Part shown: one piece after another, positions 1-8,703 of the stretch | Position numbering within the stretch: the stretch's first letter is position 1 | How the letters are laid out: every line of letters starts with the position of its first letter | Assembly: GCA_000230955.3 (NCBI GenBank) | Contig: CP007060.1 | Coordinates: forward strand, 310,001-374,000 | Length of the DNA stretch: 64,000 bases | Direction: 5' to 3' | DNA from: Halobacterium sp. DL1 | GTDB lineage: Archaea; Halobacteriota; Halobacteria; Halobacteriales; Halobacteriaceae | Program-made: the position numbers and the translations under genes | The notes under the pieces: generated by a model | Database searches by the model: none | Seen by the model: only the letters and a program-made list of their open reading frames with translations | Told to the model about the DNA's origin: nothing

Positions 1-1
1 C

Positions 2-1207
2 ATGCTCGAACGCGTGAAGCAGCGCTCGCTGCTCCCCGACGTCGACTACCTCGTCATCGACGAGTTCCAGGACATCACGAGCCTGCAGTACGAGGTGTAC
101 GAGGAGTGGCGCCCGCACATGGAGCGCGTGCTCATCGCGGGCGACGACGACCAGGTCGTCTACGCGTGGCAGGGCGCGGACCCCGAACTCCTCCTCAACA
201 CCCACGTCACCGACGACGTGGTGCTGCCGAACTCCTACCGGCTCCCCTCGCAGGTGCTCAAGGTCGTCCAGCAGGAGATCAGCCACATCGAGACGCGCCA
301 GGAGAAGGACCTCAAACCCCGCAAGGAGGGCGGGAGCGTCGAGGCCATCGACAGCCCGTCGATGCTCGACCTGGTGCGGAACGTCCGCTCGACCGTCCAG
401 CAGTCCGACGACGAGACGGTGATGGTGCTGTTCCGCGCCCGCTACCAGCTGTTCGACTTCGTCGACGAGTTCATCGGCGAGGGCATCCCGTTCAAGGCGC
501 TCACCGACCAGCGCATGTGGACCGACCGACTCCAGCAGTACATCTCCGCCGTCGAGGCCCTGGAGAACGACAACCCCATCGACGGGCTGCAGGCCCGCCG
601 CCTGATGGACATGCTCCAGGACTCGGCGTTCGGCACCCGCGAGCGCAACGACCTCCGGGAGGCCATCGACGAGGCCCAGGGCGAGGACACGGACCTCACG
701 GACCTCACGTTCACCGCGGAGTTCATCCGCGACTACGTCCCGTTCGTCCCCGGCCCGACAGCCGCCGCGGACATGCTCCGGAAGGTCACGCGCTACCAGC
801 GCAAGAGCATCGACGCGTACTTCCAGGGCGACTACCGCGGCATGGACCCCGAGCGCGTTCGCGTCGGCACCATCCACTCCGCGAAGGGCCGCGAGGCCGA
901 CCACATCTTCCTCTCGACGGACCTCACCGAGAAGGTCGTCGAGCAGATGGCGGCCACCGCCGACCCCGAGGACGTCCCGGAGGGCATCGAGTTCACGAGC
1001 AAGACCAGCCCCGTCCCGATTCTGACGGACAACGAGCGCCGCGTCTTCTACGTCGGCATGAGCCGTGCCCGCGAGCGCCTCGTCATCCTCCAGAACCTCA
1101 TCGGCGGCGCCCCGACGCTGCCCATCGACGTGCTCCTCTACGGGGAGCAGACCGGTCAGACCCTCGAGGACGCCCTCGAAGCCGACACCCCGGTCCAGCT
1201 CCCGTGA
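2..1207 (+). CDS. UvrD/Rep-family DNA helicase, C-terminal part (5' truncated by window)
   Basis: Superfamily 1A DNA helicase acting in repair or replication. The visible part begins just before Walker B (VIDEFQD, about residue 19), followed by the GDDDQVVYAWQG motif (about 47), the motif V-like GTIHSAKGREAD (about 291) and motif VI FYVGMSRARERL (about 350). Walker A and about the first 150-250 residues lie upstream of the window, so the ATG at position 2 is probably an internal methionine. The stop codon abuts the ATG of the next gene without spacer, which suggests co-transcription. Family assignment is firm; the exact subfamily (UvrD, PcrA or haloarchaeal Rep-like) cannot be decided. Confidence 0.93.
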   Translation: MLERVKQRSLLPDVDYLVIDEFQDITSLQYEVYEEWRPHMERVLIAGDDDQVVYAWQGADPELLLNTHVTDDVVLPNSYRLPSQVLKVVQQEISHIETRQEKDLKPRKEGGSVEAIDSPSMLDLVRNVRSTVQQSDDETVMVLFRARYQLFDFVDEFIGEGIPFKALTDQRMWTDRLQQYISAVEALENDNPIDGLQARRLMDMLQDSAFGTRERNDLREAIDEAQGEDTDLTDLTFTAEFIRDYVPFVPGPTAAADMLRKVTRYQRKSIDAYFQGDYRGMDPERVRVGTIHSAKGREADHIFLSTDLTEKVVEQMAATADPEDVPEGIEFTSKTSPVPILTDNERRVFYVGMSRARERLVILQNLIGGAPTLPIDVLLYGEQTGQTLEDALEADTPVQLP

Positions 1208-2233
1208 ATGCGGACGGCGGCACTCGACTCCGCGCTCGCCGACGCGGGCGCTGACGCCTTCGTTTTCGTCGGTCCACCCGGCGACCCGCTCGTCCACTAC
1301 CTGAGCGGCGCTTCGCTCCCCTATCGCGCGGCAGTCGTCTACGCCGGCCGCGTCGCCGTCGTCCCCGAGCGACCGCTCCCCGGCCGCGTCTCCGTCCGCG
1401 AGGACGTGACTGTTCTCGACGCCGAACCGACGCCCGCCGAGCGCCTGCCCGGACTCGTCGGCGACTCGGTGCTCGCGCCGCGGACGCTCCCCCACGACGC
1501 CGCGCTCTACCTCGAAGGAGAGGGCGTCGACGTGACCTCCACAACCGCCCACCAGCGCGCGAGAGCCCGGAAAACGGACGCCGAACTTGCGGTCGTTCGC
1601 GACGCACAGGCCGCCGCCGAGGCGGGGATGGCCGCCGCCGCGGCACTCCTCGCTGGCGCGGACGGCGACCCGCTGGCGGACGACGAGGGTGAGGTGACCG
1701 CCGAGCGGGTGCGCCGCAGCGCGAACACAGCGATGGCCCGCCAGGGCGCGACCCCCGAAACCGCCATCGACGCCGACGGCGCGCTCGCCGCGGCGGACCC
1801 GGTCCCGGTTCGCGTCACCCCGCGTGTCGGTGGCTACCACGGCCTGCTCGCGCGGACGTTCGTCGCGGACAGCGACGGCGGGTGGGAGCGCCGCGCCACG
1901 CTCGCCTGTGAGTACGCCGTCGACGCGGGGATGGACATCGTGGACGCGGGTGAGACGACCGTCGCCGCCACGGAGAGCGAGGTGCTCGCGGAACTCGGGT
2001 CGTACGGCTTCTCGCCGGAAGCGGGCACCGCGAGCGTCCACGGCGTCGGCCTCGAAGCACGGGAGTCCCCGACCGACGACGCCACCGTCGACGTCGGGTC
2101 GGTGCTCGCGTTCGCCCCGGAACTAGACGACGAGGGCGCGGTGTGGGTCGCGGACCTCGGCGTCGTCACCGGGGACGGCGTCGAACGCGTCGGCGAGTTC
2201 CCGCGCTCTGTGGTGCCCCAGGCGGACTACTGA
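1208..2233 (+). CDS. M24-fold (Xaa-Pro dipeptidase-like) protein lacking metal ligands
   Basis: 341 residues with the two-domain layout of prolidase-type M24 peptidases: a creatinase-like N-terminal domain to about 115, then a pita-bread domain. Aligned by eye with prolidases, the first metal Asp is Arg202, the second Asp is Leu213, the EPG glutamate is Ala303 and the late IED glutamate is Ala315. Only the HGVGLE histidine (His278) remains. The fold is therefore recognisable but hydrolysis looks unlikely. It starts directly after the helicase stop (tga then atg) and probably shares its transcript. It may be a binding or regulatory protein; no function can be read from the sequence. Confidence 0.85.
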   Translation: MRTAALDSALADAGADAFVFVGPPGDPLVHYLSGASLPYRAAVVYAGRVAVVPERPLPGRVSVREDVTVLDAEPTPAERLPGLVGDSVLAPRTLPHDAALYLEGEGVDVTSTTAHQRARARKTDAELAVVRDAQAAAEAGMAAAAALLAGADGDPLADDEGEVTAERVRRSANTAMARQGATPETAIDADGALAAADPVPVRVTPRVGGYHGLLARTFVADSDGGWERRATLACEYAVDAGMDIVDAGETTVAATESEVLAELGSYGFSPEAGTASVHGVGLEARESPTDDATVDVGSVLAFAPELDDEGAVWVADLGVVTGDGVERVGEFPRSVVPQADY

Positions 2234-2463
2234 CGGTCGTCCTCGGGGTCCTCGGCGACGGCGTCGACGGTCTTCTGGACGGCGAGAATCGGGATGTCCG
2301 TCGGCGTCGTGACGTAGCGCTCGAACAACAGGATGGTAGCCCCGAACCCGAGGAACACCCAGCCGGTGGGGTCGCCCGCGAGCAGCGTCTCGACGCCGAA
2401 CAGCACGGCCGGCGCGGCGAACGCGAGCGCGACGGCGAGCGTCACCATGTCGAGAATTCGCAC
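2227..2463 (-). CDS. Small two-helix membrane protein, haloarchaeal
   Basis: 78 residues with two predicted membrane segments (about 6-26 and 32-50) and a polar acidic tail ending DPEDDRQ. It resembles a haloarchaea-restricted DUF (DUF7533-like) of unknown function. Its 3' end overlaps the 3' end of the convergent M24-like gene by a few bases. Start chosen at the ATG giving MRILDMVTL, directly ahead of the first hydrophobic helix. Confidence 0.75.
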   Translation of the reverse strand: MRILDMVTLAVALAFAAPAVLFGVETLLAGDPTGWVFLGFGATILLFERYVTTPTDIPILAVQKTVDAVAEDPEDDRQ

Positions 2464-2499
2464 GTTCGAACGTGGGCGCTCGTGACGGATAAGCCTCTC

Positions 2500-2937
2500 T
2501 CACCACGTGCGCGCCGGCAGGAGGTCTGCCACGGGAACGGCGCCGACGTCGCCCTCCTCGGTGCGCACCACGACGCGTATGTCGTCGCCGTAGTCCGCGA
2601 GAAGTTCGCGGCAGACGCCACACGGCGGAATAACATGGAACGACTCGTCGTCGCCTCGGGGGTGTTCGACGGCGACGACGCGGTCGAACGAGTGGTCGCC
2701 GTCGGCGACGGCGCTTCCGAGCGCTCCGGGTTCGGCGCAGGTGGAGGCGCGGCCGACGCTCGCGGGGAGGCTGGCGGCCGTGTAGACGCCGCCGTCGCTG
2801 GTTTCGACGGCGGCCGTCACGATGTGTGCGGCGTCCTCGAACCGGCCTTCCTCGGGCGGTGAGAAGGCGTCCCTGGACGCGTCGACGGCGGCGTCGACGA
2901 GGCGTTCGTCCGCGGCGGTGAGTGGCGCGAGGTCCAT
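2500..2937 (-). CDS. cdd: Cytidine deaminase
   Basis: 145-residue homotetrameric-type cytidine deaminase that converts cytidine or deoxycytidine to the uridine form in pyrimidine salvage. The catalytic zinc site is visible: TCAEPGAL (Cys ligand and proton-shuttling Glu) and PPCGVC (two Cys ligands). Length is normal for the family. The reading frame stays open upstream, but the start MDLAPLTAAD at 2937 gives a normal N-terminus. It is divergent from riboflavin synthase, with about 80 bp between the two starts that must hold both promoters. Confidence 0.93.
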   Translation of the reverse strand: MDLAPLTAADERLVDAAVDASRDAFSPPEEGRFEDAAHIVTAAVETSDGGVYTAASLPASVGRASTCAEPGALGSAVADGDHSFDRVVAVEHPRGDDESFHVIPPCGVCRELLADYGDDIRVVVRTEEGDVGAVPVADLLPARTW

Positions 2938-3016
2938 ACGTTGGTCTCCACGTGGGTCGGCAAGTGCTTTCGGCCGAAACCACAACACTTTCGTTACGCG
3001 TATCGAATCTGGTGGT

Positions 3017-3607
3017 GTGTTCACCGGAATCGTCGAGGAGACGGGCATCGTCGAGGACGTGGTCGACGGCGAGGGTGGCCGTCGCCTCCGAATCAGCACC
3101 GACGCGCTCACCGACTTCACGCACGGCGAGAGCATCAGCGTCGGCGGCGTCTGCCTCACGGTCGAGGAGCACGGGTCGGACTGGTTCACCGCGTTCACCG
3201 CCACGGAGACCCTCGAGAAGACCTCCCTCGAGACGGTGGGGGAGAGCGACCGCGTGAACCTCGAACGCGCGCTCCCTGCGGACGGCCGCCTCGACGGCCA
3301 CATCGTGCAGGGCCACGTCGACACCACCACCGAAGTGGTTGACGTCGAGTCGGTCGGCGAGGACTGGACGTACACGTTCGCGCTCCCGGCGGGCCACGAG
3401 CAGTACGTCGCCCAGAAGGGGTCGGTCACGCTCGACGGCGTCAGCCTCACCGTCGCCGCCGTCGACGACACCGCGGGTACGTTCTCCGTCGCCATCGTCC
3501 CCACGACGTACGACCTCACCACCATCGGGGAGCGCGACCCCGGAGACAGCGTCAACGTCGAGGTGGACGTGCTGGCGAAGTACGTCGAGCGCCTGAACGG
3601 CTACTGA
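3017..3607 (+). CDS. ribE: Riboflavin synthase, alpha-chain (bacterial) type
   Basis: 196 residues made of two tandem lumazine-binding barrels: MFTGIVEETG at the start of the first, and GHIVQGHVD opening the second about residue 97. It dismutates two 6,7-dimethyl-8-ribityllumazine molecules to riboflavin. This is the bacterial-type trimeric enzyme rather than the lumazine-synthase-like riboflavin synthase of methanogens. The start is a GTG at 3017, chosen because the family invariably begins MFTGIVE; the frame is open further upstream. Its last bases overlap the end of the convergent PrsW-like gene. Confidence 0.95.
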   Translation: MFTGIVEETGIVEDVVDGEGGRRLRISTDALTDFTHGESISVGGVCLTVEEHGSDWFTAFTATETLEKTSLETVGESDRVNLERALPADGRLDGHIVQGHVDTTTEVVDVESVGEDWTYTFALPAGHEQYVAQKGSVTLDGVSLTVAAVDDTAGTFSVAIVPTTYDLTTIGERDPGDSVNVEVDVLAKYVERLNGY

Positions 3608-4677
3608 CTGTTCCCCGACCCCTCGGTGGCCGTCGTCTTCTCCCCGGGGCCCTCGTCGTCGGCGTCGACGGCTTCGTGGTCGCTGGCCCCGGTGCGGACG
3701 TAGGCGTCCTGGTAGGCCGACAGTTTCCGGTAGAGAACCCAGAGGAGCGCCCCGTCGTAGAGTATCACGAACGCGATGAACCCGAGGCCCGTGGAGACGT
3801 TCAGCGTGCCCGTGATGCTCGCGAGGTTCGTGACGAGGGTGTTGTACGTCGCGTGGATGACGGCCGCGATGAGCAGCCCCTTCACGACGATGGGGCCACG
3901 GTTCTCCTGGTTGAACTTCGCCAGCCCGAGGTAGTAGCCCGCGAACGCCGAGTAGATGACGTGCCCGGGGCCCGCGAACGTCCGCACGGCCGCCGTCTGG
4001 AGCGCGACGCTATCGAAGATGGCGCCGCTGGCAGCCTGTGAGGCCGTCAGCACCTCTCGACTGATGTAGAGCGCGTTCTCGACGGTGGCGAATCCCAGGC
4101 CCGCCATCGCGCCGTACACCGCGCCGTCGACGACGGCGTCGAAGCGGGTGCTCCGGTAGGCGTAGAGGCGGATGGCGAGCCACTTCACCGTCTCCTCGAC
4201 GGGGCCGACGATGAGGAAGAAGAACAGCGCCGGTGCGAGCACCGCCAGCCAGCCCGGCGCCCCCTCGCCCGCGAGTCCGAAGAAGAACCCGGAACTGATG
4301 CTGTTCAATACGGCGGCGAACCCGGCGAACAGGAACCCCAGCGCGAACGTGACGACGAGCAGTTCGAGTGGCTCGCGTTTCGTCACGTCGGCCTTCCAGA
4401 TGAACAGCGCCAGCCCCAGCGCTGGCACCACCGACAGCAGCACGTAGACGGCGATGATGGGGCGGTCGACGAAGACGAGGCCGACGGCGGCCGCGAACTG
4501 CGCGAGGATGATGAGCAGGCTGAGCACGACGACGGTCGCCCGCGCCGTCGTCGTGAGCGCGCTGTACAGCCACACCGACACGCGGTCGAGCAGCGTCCGC
4601 TCTTCCCACGTCACCACGTCGTAGAGGTCGTCGCCGTTGCCCCCCGCCCGCTGGACGGGATCCGTCTCATCTGCCAT
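3601..4677 (-). CDS. PrsW-family intramembrane metalloprotease-like protein
   Basis: 358 residues with about eight membrane segments after an acidic cytosolic N-terminus of some 50 residues. PrsW signatures are present: GPVEETVKW (the EExxK type motif) and GFATVENALY (the FxxxEN type motif), with further conserved histidines later (GHVIYSAF, IHATYN). PrsW proteases cut membrane-anchored regulators by regulated intramembrane proteolysis; the substrate here is unknown. Start set at MADETDP (4677); an upstream ATG at 4737 would add a basic extension unlike haloarchaeal proteins. Confidence 0.9.
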   Translation of the reverse strand: MADETDPVQRAGGNGDDLYDVVTWEERTLLDRVSVWLYSALTTTARATVVVLSLLIILAQFAAAVGLVFVDRPIIAVYVLLSVVPALGLALFIWKADVTKREPLELLVVTFALGFLFAGFAAVLNSISSGFFFGLAGEGAPGWLAVLAPALFFFLIVGPVEETVKWLAIRLYAYRSTRFDAVVDGAVYGAMAGLGFATVENALYISREVLTASQAASGAIFDSVALQTAAVRTFAGPGHVIYSAFAGYYLGLAKFNQENRGPIVVKGLLIAAVIHATYNTLVTNLASITGTLNVSTGLGFIAFVILYDGALLWVLYRKLSAYQDAYVRTGASDHEAVDADDEGPGEKTTATEGSGNSQ

Positions 4678-4786
4678 ACACGTGCGTTCGGACTCCCGGC
4701 CCTTCTGTGTTCCCGCACGAATCGCCTTATATGCCATTTGTTACCTATAGGGCCACACTTATGCTCGGCATCGGGCTCCCCCACGC

Positions 4787-4921
4787 ATGGCATTCAGTCC
4801 CAGCCGCGGTCTGCTCTACTCCAGCCCGCCCGAACCGACACGACAAGACGACCGAGAAGCGAGCGAGGACGACCGAACCGAAGCGTCGACCGACAGCGCG
4901 GCCGCGCCGGCCGACGACTGA
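4787..4921 (+). CDS. Possible 44-residue acidic microprotein
   Basis: An ATG-initiated frame starting MAFSPSRGLLYSS and ending in a Glu/Asp/Ala-rich tail (AAAPADD). Its composition matches haloarchaeal proteins, unlike the Arg-rich shadow frames here. It lies in the gap between the PrsW-like gene (divergent) and the next plus-strand gene, 39 nt before that gene. A TATA-like ttatat lies about 55 nt upstream. No family recognised, and it could be chance. Confidence 0.35.
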   Translation: MAFSPSRGLLYSSPPEPTRQDDREASEDDRTEASTDSAAAPADD

Positions 4922-4960
4922 GGCGGCAACGCTGAAACCCCCGGGAGCCCAAGCACGCGT

Positions 4961-5353
4961 ATGCTCTTCGACCAGCGCACCCGGGCGAAACTCCGGGACG
5001 CCGGCCTCTCGCGGGACGACCTCACCGAGATCGAGCGAGCGGTCGCCGAGGAGGCCGCCGCAGAGGCCGACCGCGTGGAGTCCTTCTTCGACGGACGCGA
5101 CACCATCTACTCCGACATGGACCAGACGCACTCCGCCGCCGAGTTCCCCGAACACGACCTCGACTACGTCGACCTGTTCACGCACAGCCAGGACGTCCGC
5201 GGGTTCGTCCGCTTCGGCACCTGGGGAGCGTACGTCGAGGGAGCGCGCGTGCTGAGCGAAGCCGACGGCGACCCCACCGTCGTCGAACTCACGCTCGGCC
5301 CGACCATCCACGACCGGGTTCGCTTCGCCGGCGAGCGGGCGGCGCTCGAATGA
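4961..5353 (+). CDS. Conserved haloarchaeal protein (DUF7532-like)
   Basis: 130 residues, soluble and acidic, with a helical N-terminal half (LFDQRTRAKLRDAGL) and a C-terminal beta-rich half ending GERAALE. It resembles a haloarchaeal DUF without known function. Its last codon overlaps the FAU-1 start in an ATGA arrangement, so the two genes are probably translationally coupled. The context suggests a partner role for the RNase/RNA-binding protein, which is inference only. Confidence 0.8.
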   Translation: MLFDQRTRAKLRDAGLSRDDLTEIERAVAEEAAAEADRVESFFDGRDTIYSDMDQTHSAAEFPEHDLDYVDLFTHSQDVRGFVRFGTWGAYVEGARVLSEADGDPTVVELTLGPTIHDRVRFAGERAALE

Positions 5354-6771
5354 CGCGCGTCCGCGTCCGCGGCATCTACGCGACGGCACTCACCCACCTC
5401 TTTCGAGAGGCCGGCCTCGACGTGGTCGCGGCGTCGCCGCCCATCCGCGAGCGCTTCGAGGCCGACTTCGAGACGGCCGAACACGACGCCGACGTCTGGA
5501 TGACGCCCGACCGGCAGGGCGTCGGCGTCGCCGCCACCCCCGACGCCGCCGAAGCCGTGTTCGCGGTCCTCCGCGACGTTGGCCTCGACACGTTCGTGTG
5601 GGCGGACCGTGCGGCCCGCGGCGCAGTGTTCGATGCCGTCGTGGAGCGCACGGTCGGCGGCGGCGCCGTCGTCGACCTGGGTGAGGGTCGGGAGGCGTAC
5701 CTGCCCTTCGACACCGCCGACAGCCACGTCGAGGAGGGCGACACGCTCCGTGTGCAGGTTCACGAACCGAACCCGCCGTGGGGCCGCGACCGGCCGGTGA
5801 TCGGCACCGAGATTCGCGCGCCGGGCGGGGTGGCGACGCTCGAACGCGGCGTCGACGCGCTCGTCGCGGGGACGCCGGGGGGCGGCGCGGACCACGAACT
5901 CGCCCGGACCACGGAACTGCTCGACCCGGACCTCCCCGACAACTGGGGCGTCCGCTGGGAGTACGACGCGGAGGACGCAGACATGAGCGCGCTCGGCGAC
6001 GCCCTCGACACGGTCGCCGACGTCGCCGCCGACCTGGAGGCCGCGCTCGCCGACGCGCCCGACCCCGGGGACGATGCGCCGCGACTGGTCGCCGCCCCCG
6101 AGGAGACGGCCTGGGCGTGGTTCGGGCGCGACTCCCGGTTCGCGCTCGACGACCGCCGCCGCGAGGTGGCCCCGACGATGGACGGCCACCACCGCGTCAA
6201 GGCCGGCAGCGAGACGGCCAGCGGCGCGGTCGACTTCGCGGAGTCGCTCGGCGTCGAGACGGGGTCGTTCCCGTTCGACGCGGTGACCGACCAGTTCGGC
6301 CCCCGCGAGGGCGACACGGTGGCGCTCCGGCACGGCAAGCCCGACGGCCGACGCATCACGCTCGGCCGGGGCGAGGTCACCGACGTCGACAGCGAGAAGG
6401 GGAGACTCTCCGTCGAGCGGGAGATGACGGCCGGTGGCGTCTACGACGAGCTCGACGTCGAGCGCGAGGCGGGCGACGTCGCCACCACCCGGTTCACGGA
6501 GGGGAACTGGTGGTACCCGACCGTCTACCGCGCCGACGACGGCACCGTCAAGGGGACCTACCTGAACGTCTCGACGCCCGTCGAGGTGTTCCCGAACACA
6601 GTCCGGTACGTCGACCTCCACGTGGACGTGGTGAAACACGCCGACGGCACGGTCGAGGTCGTCGACGAGGACGAGCTACAGGACTGCGTGGACGCGGGCA
6701 CCGTCTCCCCGGAGCTCGCGGAGCGGGCGCTAGACGTCGCCGAGCGCGTGCGGCGCGCCGTCGAGAACTAG
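5350..6771 (+). CDS. fau-1: Probable ribonuclease FAU-1 (RNase E/G-like RNA-binding protein with DUF402)
   Basis: 473 residues. The N-terminal part (about 1-150) has the S1/RNase E-G-like arrangement (GREAYLPFD, GDTLRVQVHEP). The C-terminal 170 residues form a DUF402 domain (DGHHRVKAGS, GNWWYPTVY, GTYLNVSTP, YVDLHVDVV). In Pyrococcus, FAU-1 binds AU-rich RNA and has been linked to 5S rRNA processing. Length fits the family. The ATG overlaps the preceding gene's stop. A NifU-like gene converges on its 3' end with a few bases of overlap. Confidence 0.88.
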   Translation: MTRVRVRGIYATALTHLFREAGLDVVAASPPIRERFEADFETAEHDADVWMTPDRQGVGVAATPDAAEAVFAVLRDVGLDTFVWADRAARGAVFDAVVERTVGGGAVVDLGEGREAYLPFDTADSHVEEGDTLRVQVHEPNPPWGRDRPVIGTEIRAPGGVATLERGVDALVAGTPGGGADHELARTTELLDPDLPDNWGVRWEYDAEDADMSALGDALDTVADVAADLEAALADAPDPGDDAPRLVAAPEETAWAWFGRDSRFALDDRRREVAPTMDGHHRVKAGSETASGAVDFAESLGVETGSFPFDAVTDQFGPREGDTVALRHGKPDGRRITLGRGEVTDVDSEKGRLSVEREMTAGGVYDELDVEREAGDVATTRFTEGNWWYPTVYRADDGTVKGTYLNVSTPVEVFPNTVRYVDLHVDVVKHADGTVEVVDEDELQDCVDAGTVSPELAERALDVAERVRRAVEN

Positions 6772-7139
6772 AAGTGGCTGTCGGAGTCCGGACTGCCCTC
6801 GCCGCGCCCGCCGCGCCCGCCCTCGTTGCGGTCGACGCCCATGAAGCTCTCCGGCTGGTCGCCGCCCCACCCGCCGCCGTCGCCGTCCGTGAACCGCACG
6901 ACGACGTCGTTGACTTCGTCGAACTCCGCCGCGAGGTCCATCTTGATCCGCTGGGCGGTCCGGGGGCTGATACCACACCCTGAACAGGCGCCGCCGAGTT
7001 CGACGATGACTTCGCCGTCCTCGGGGTCGGCCTTCCGAATGGCGCTCGTTCCGCCGTGACTCCGGATGATCGGCATCTGGGCCGTGAGCCACGTCTCGAC
7101 GCGCTCGTGGAGGTCCCCCGCGCCCGCTGTCTCGCTCAT
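6768..7139 (-). CDS. NifU-like C-terminal domain protein (Fe-S cluster scaffold)
   Basis: 123 residues. Residues about 10-85 form a NifU C-terminal domain whose cluster-binding motif is GGACSGCG (CxxC). It is followed by a Gly/Asp-rich tail. Such proteins hold or transfer Fe-S clusters in assembly pathways. The tail after GDGGGWGGDQ is low-complexity and typical of haloarchaeal versions. Start at MSETAGAGDL (7139) just inside a short gap from the secreted LVIVD gene. Its end overlaps the end of the FAU-1 gene. Confidence 0.88.
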   Translation of the reverse strand: MSETAGAGDLHERVETWLTAQMPIIRSHGGTSAIRKADPEDGEVIVELGGACSGCGISPRTAQRIKMDLAAEFDEVNDVVVRFTDGDGGGWGGDQPESFMGVDRNEGGRGGRGEGSPDSDSHF

Positions 7140-7177
7140 GAGCGAGCCTACGCGCCCGAGGTGTGGTATACCTTCGG

Positions 7178-8638
7178 TTAGTCGAGACGCCGCCACGCCG
7201 CCAGCGCGGCCGCCGACGCAGCCGACAGTCCGGCGACCACGCCGAAGCCAGGGACGCCGACGCCGGAGTCGCTGCCTTCGGGCACCTCGGTCGTGGTGTC
7301 GCCGACAGCCGACGTGGTCGTGCTCTGGGCTGCCGTGGTCGCGGTGCTGTCGCTGCCCGAAGTCGTACTGCCTCCGGCCGTCGTGGTGGGCGTCTGGGGG
7401 GCCATCGACGGCGGATTCGCCTGCTCGCCGGCGCGGTTCGGGAAGGTGTAGACGCCGGAGGGGTAGTCGCCGCTGCCCGCACGGTTGCTCGTGACGAACG
7501 CGTCTCCGGAGAGGTACTGTGCCGTCCAGAAACTGGCCTGTTCGGGTTGGCGCCACCACGCCAGTTCCTCGGGGTTCGTGGGGTCGCTCACGTCGAAGAG
7601 CTTCACGCCGCCCCGGTACCACGACGTGTAGAGGCGGTCGCCGCGGAGCTCGAAGTTGTGCGATGTGGTCCACGTCCCCTGCTGGGTCGCGTCCGGCGTC
7701 TCCGGCGGTTCGACGAACGCCACCTTCTCCGGGTTCTGGGGGTCCGAGATGTCCCAGAGGTCGATGCCGCCCGGCCCGCCCTGGTTCTCCGTCTCGGCGA
7801 CGTCCCAGGCCTCCGCGCCGGAGCCCAGCAGCGTCGCGTCGTCGTTGACCGTGACGTAGTGGGAGTTGCCCGGAACCTCGACGCCCTCGACGTAGGGCTG
7901 TTCGAGGTTCTGGAGGTCCGTCACGTCGTAGTGGCCGAAGTGATTCACGTACTCCGGATTCGCGGGGTCACTGACGTCGACGAGCCACGTGCCGGCGTCC
8001 CAGTGCGCGATGTACAGCGTGCCGTCCTGGACGTAGAGGTCGTGGTTCGACCGCACGAACCAGTTGACGGTGCGCCACCGGTCGTCGTGGTCGACGATGG
8101 ACCAGCGCCCGACCTCCTCGGGGGTGGCGCTCACGTCCACCATCACGACCGGGTTGTTCCGCTGGTCGTTCGCGGTGAGGTACGCCACGTCGCCGTCGAG
8201 GTAGGCGTTGTGGATGGGAAAGTCGGTTTCGTGGAAGCCTGTGCGCTCCGGGCTGGCGGGGTCGCTGACGTCGTACACCGCCATCCCCTGCAGTATCTCC
8301 TGGCTGGACCCGTTCGCCGGACCGACGACGATCAGCGTGTCGCCGTCCACCTTCACGTCGTAGATCTGTCGGAGCGGGCCGTTCTCCCGCTCAGAGAGGA
8401 GGAACGACGCCTCGGAGAGCACCTCGGGGGTGGCGGGGTCGCTGACGTCCACCGTAGCGAACCCGTCGGTCGTGGCTGCGTAGGCCGTTTCGCCGTCGAC
8501 CACGACCTCCTTGGTCGCCTCGATGGCGACGTGGCCGAGCGGCTCGTAGGAGTCCTGACTGTCGGCGGTCACCGCGCTACTCACCAGTGGGAGGGCTGCT
8601 GCGCCCAGGGCGCCGCGCAGCACGTCGCGTCGTCGCAT
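7178..8638 (-). CDS. Secreted LVIVD-repeat protein with Tat signal and PGF-CTERM-like anchor
   Basis: 486 residues. The N-terminus [18 protein letters not shown] is a twin-arginine signal. The body contains repeated YDVSDPxxPE / DVSDPxNPE units (LVIVD beta-propeller repeats) about every 45-60 residues. A Thr/Ser-rich linker from about residue 400 precedes VGVPGFGVVAG, a hydrophobic stretch and a basic end, the layout of a PGF-CTERM sorting signal. It is likely exported folded by Tat and processed by archaeosortase A, whose gene lies in this window at 58037. Start taken at the ATG at 8638 rather than an upstream TTG. Ligand unknown. Confidence 0.88.
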   Translation of the reverse strand: MRRRDVLRGALGAAALPLVSSAVTADSQDSYEPLGHVAIEATKEVVVDGETAYAATTDGFATVDVSDPATPEVLSEASFLLSERENGPLRQIYDVKVDGDTLIVVGPANGSSQEILQGMAVYDVSDPASPERTGFHETDFPIHNAYLDGDVAYLTANDQRNNPVVMVDVSATPEEVGRWSIVDHDDRWRTVNWFVRSNHDLYVQDGTLYIAHWDAGTWLVDVSDPANPEYVNHFGHYDVTDLQNLEQPYVEGVEVPGNSHYVTVNDDATLLGSGAEAWDVAETENQGGPGGIDLWDISDPQNPEKVAFVEPPETPDATQQGTWTTSHNFELRGDRLYTSWYRGGVKLFDVSDPTNPEELAWWRQPEQASFWTAQYLSGDAFVTSNRAGSGDYPSGVYTFPNRAGEQANPPSMAPQTPTTTAGGSTTSGSDSTATTAAQSTTTSAVGDTTTEVPEGSDSGVGVPGFGVVAGLSAASAAALAAWRRLD

Positions 8639-8703
8639 GGGACTCTCTCTGGGTGGGCCGTGCAAAAGTCCTGCGCCGAGTTACGGGGCCTGCGAGCGGT
8701 GCC

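Noticed and set aside
5164-6639. 491-codon open frame on the minus strand opposite FAU-1
   Set aside because: Shadow of a GC-rich gene: the plus-strand frame has clear FAU-1/DUF402 motifs, while the minus frame has none and is rich in Val/Arg/Gly.
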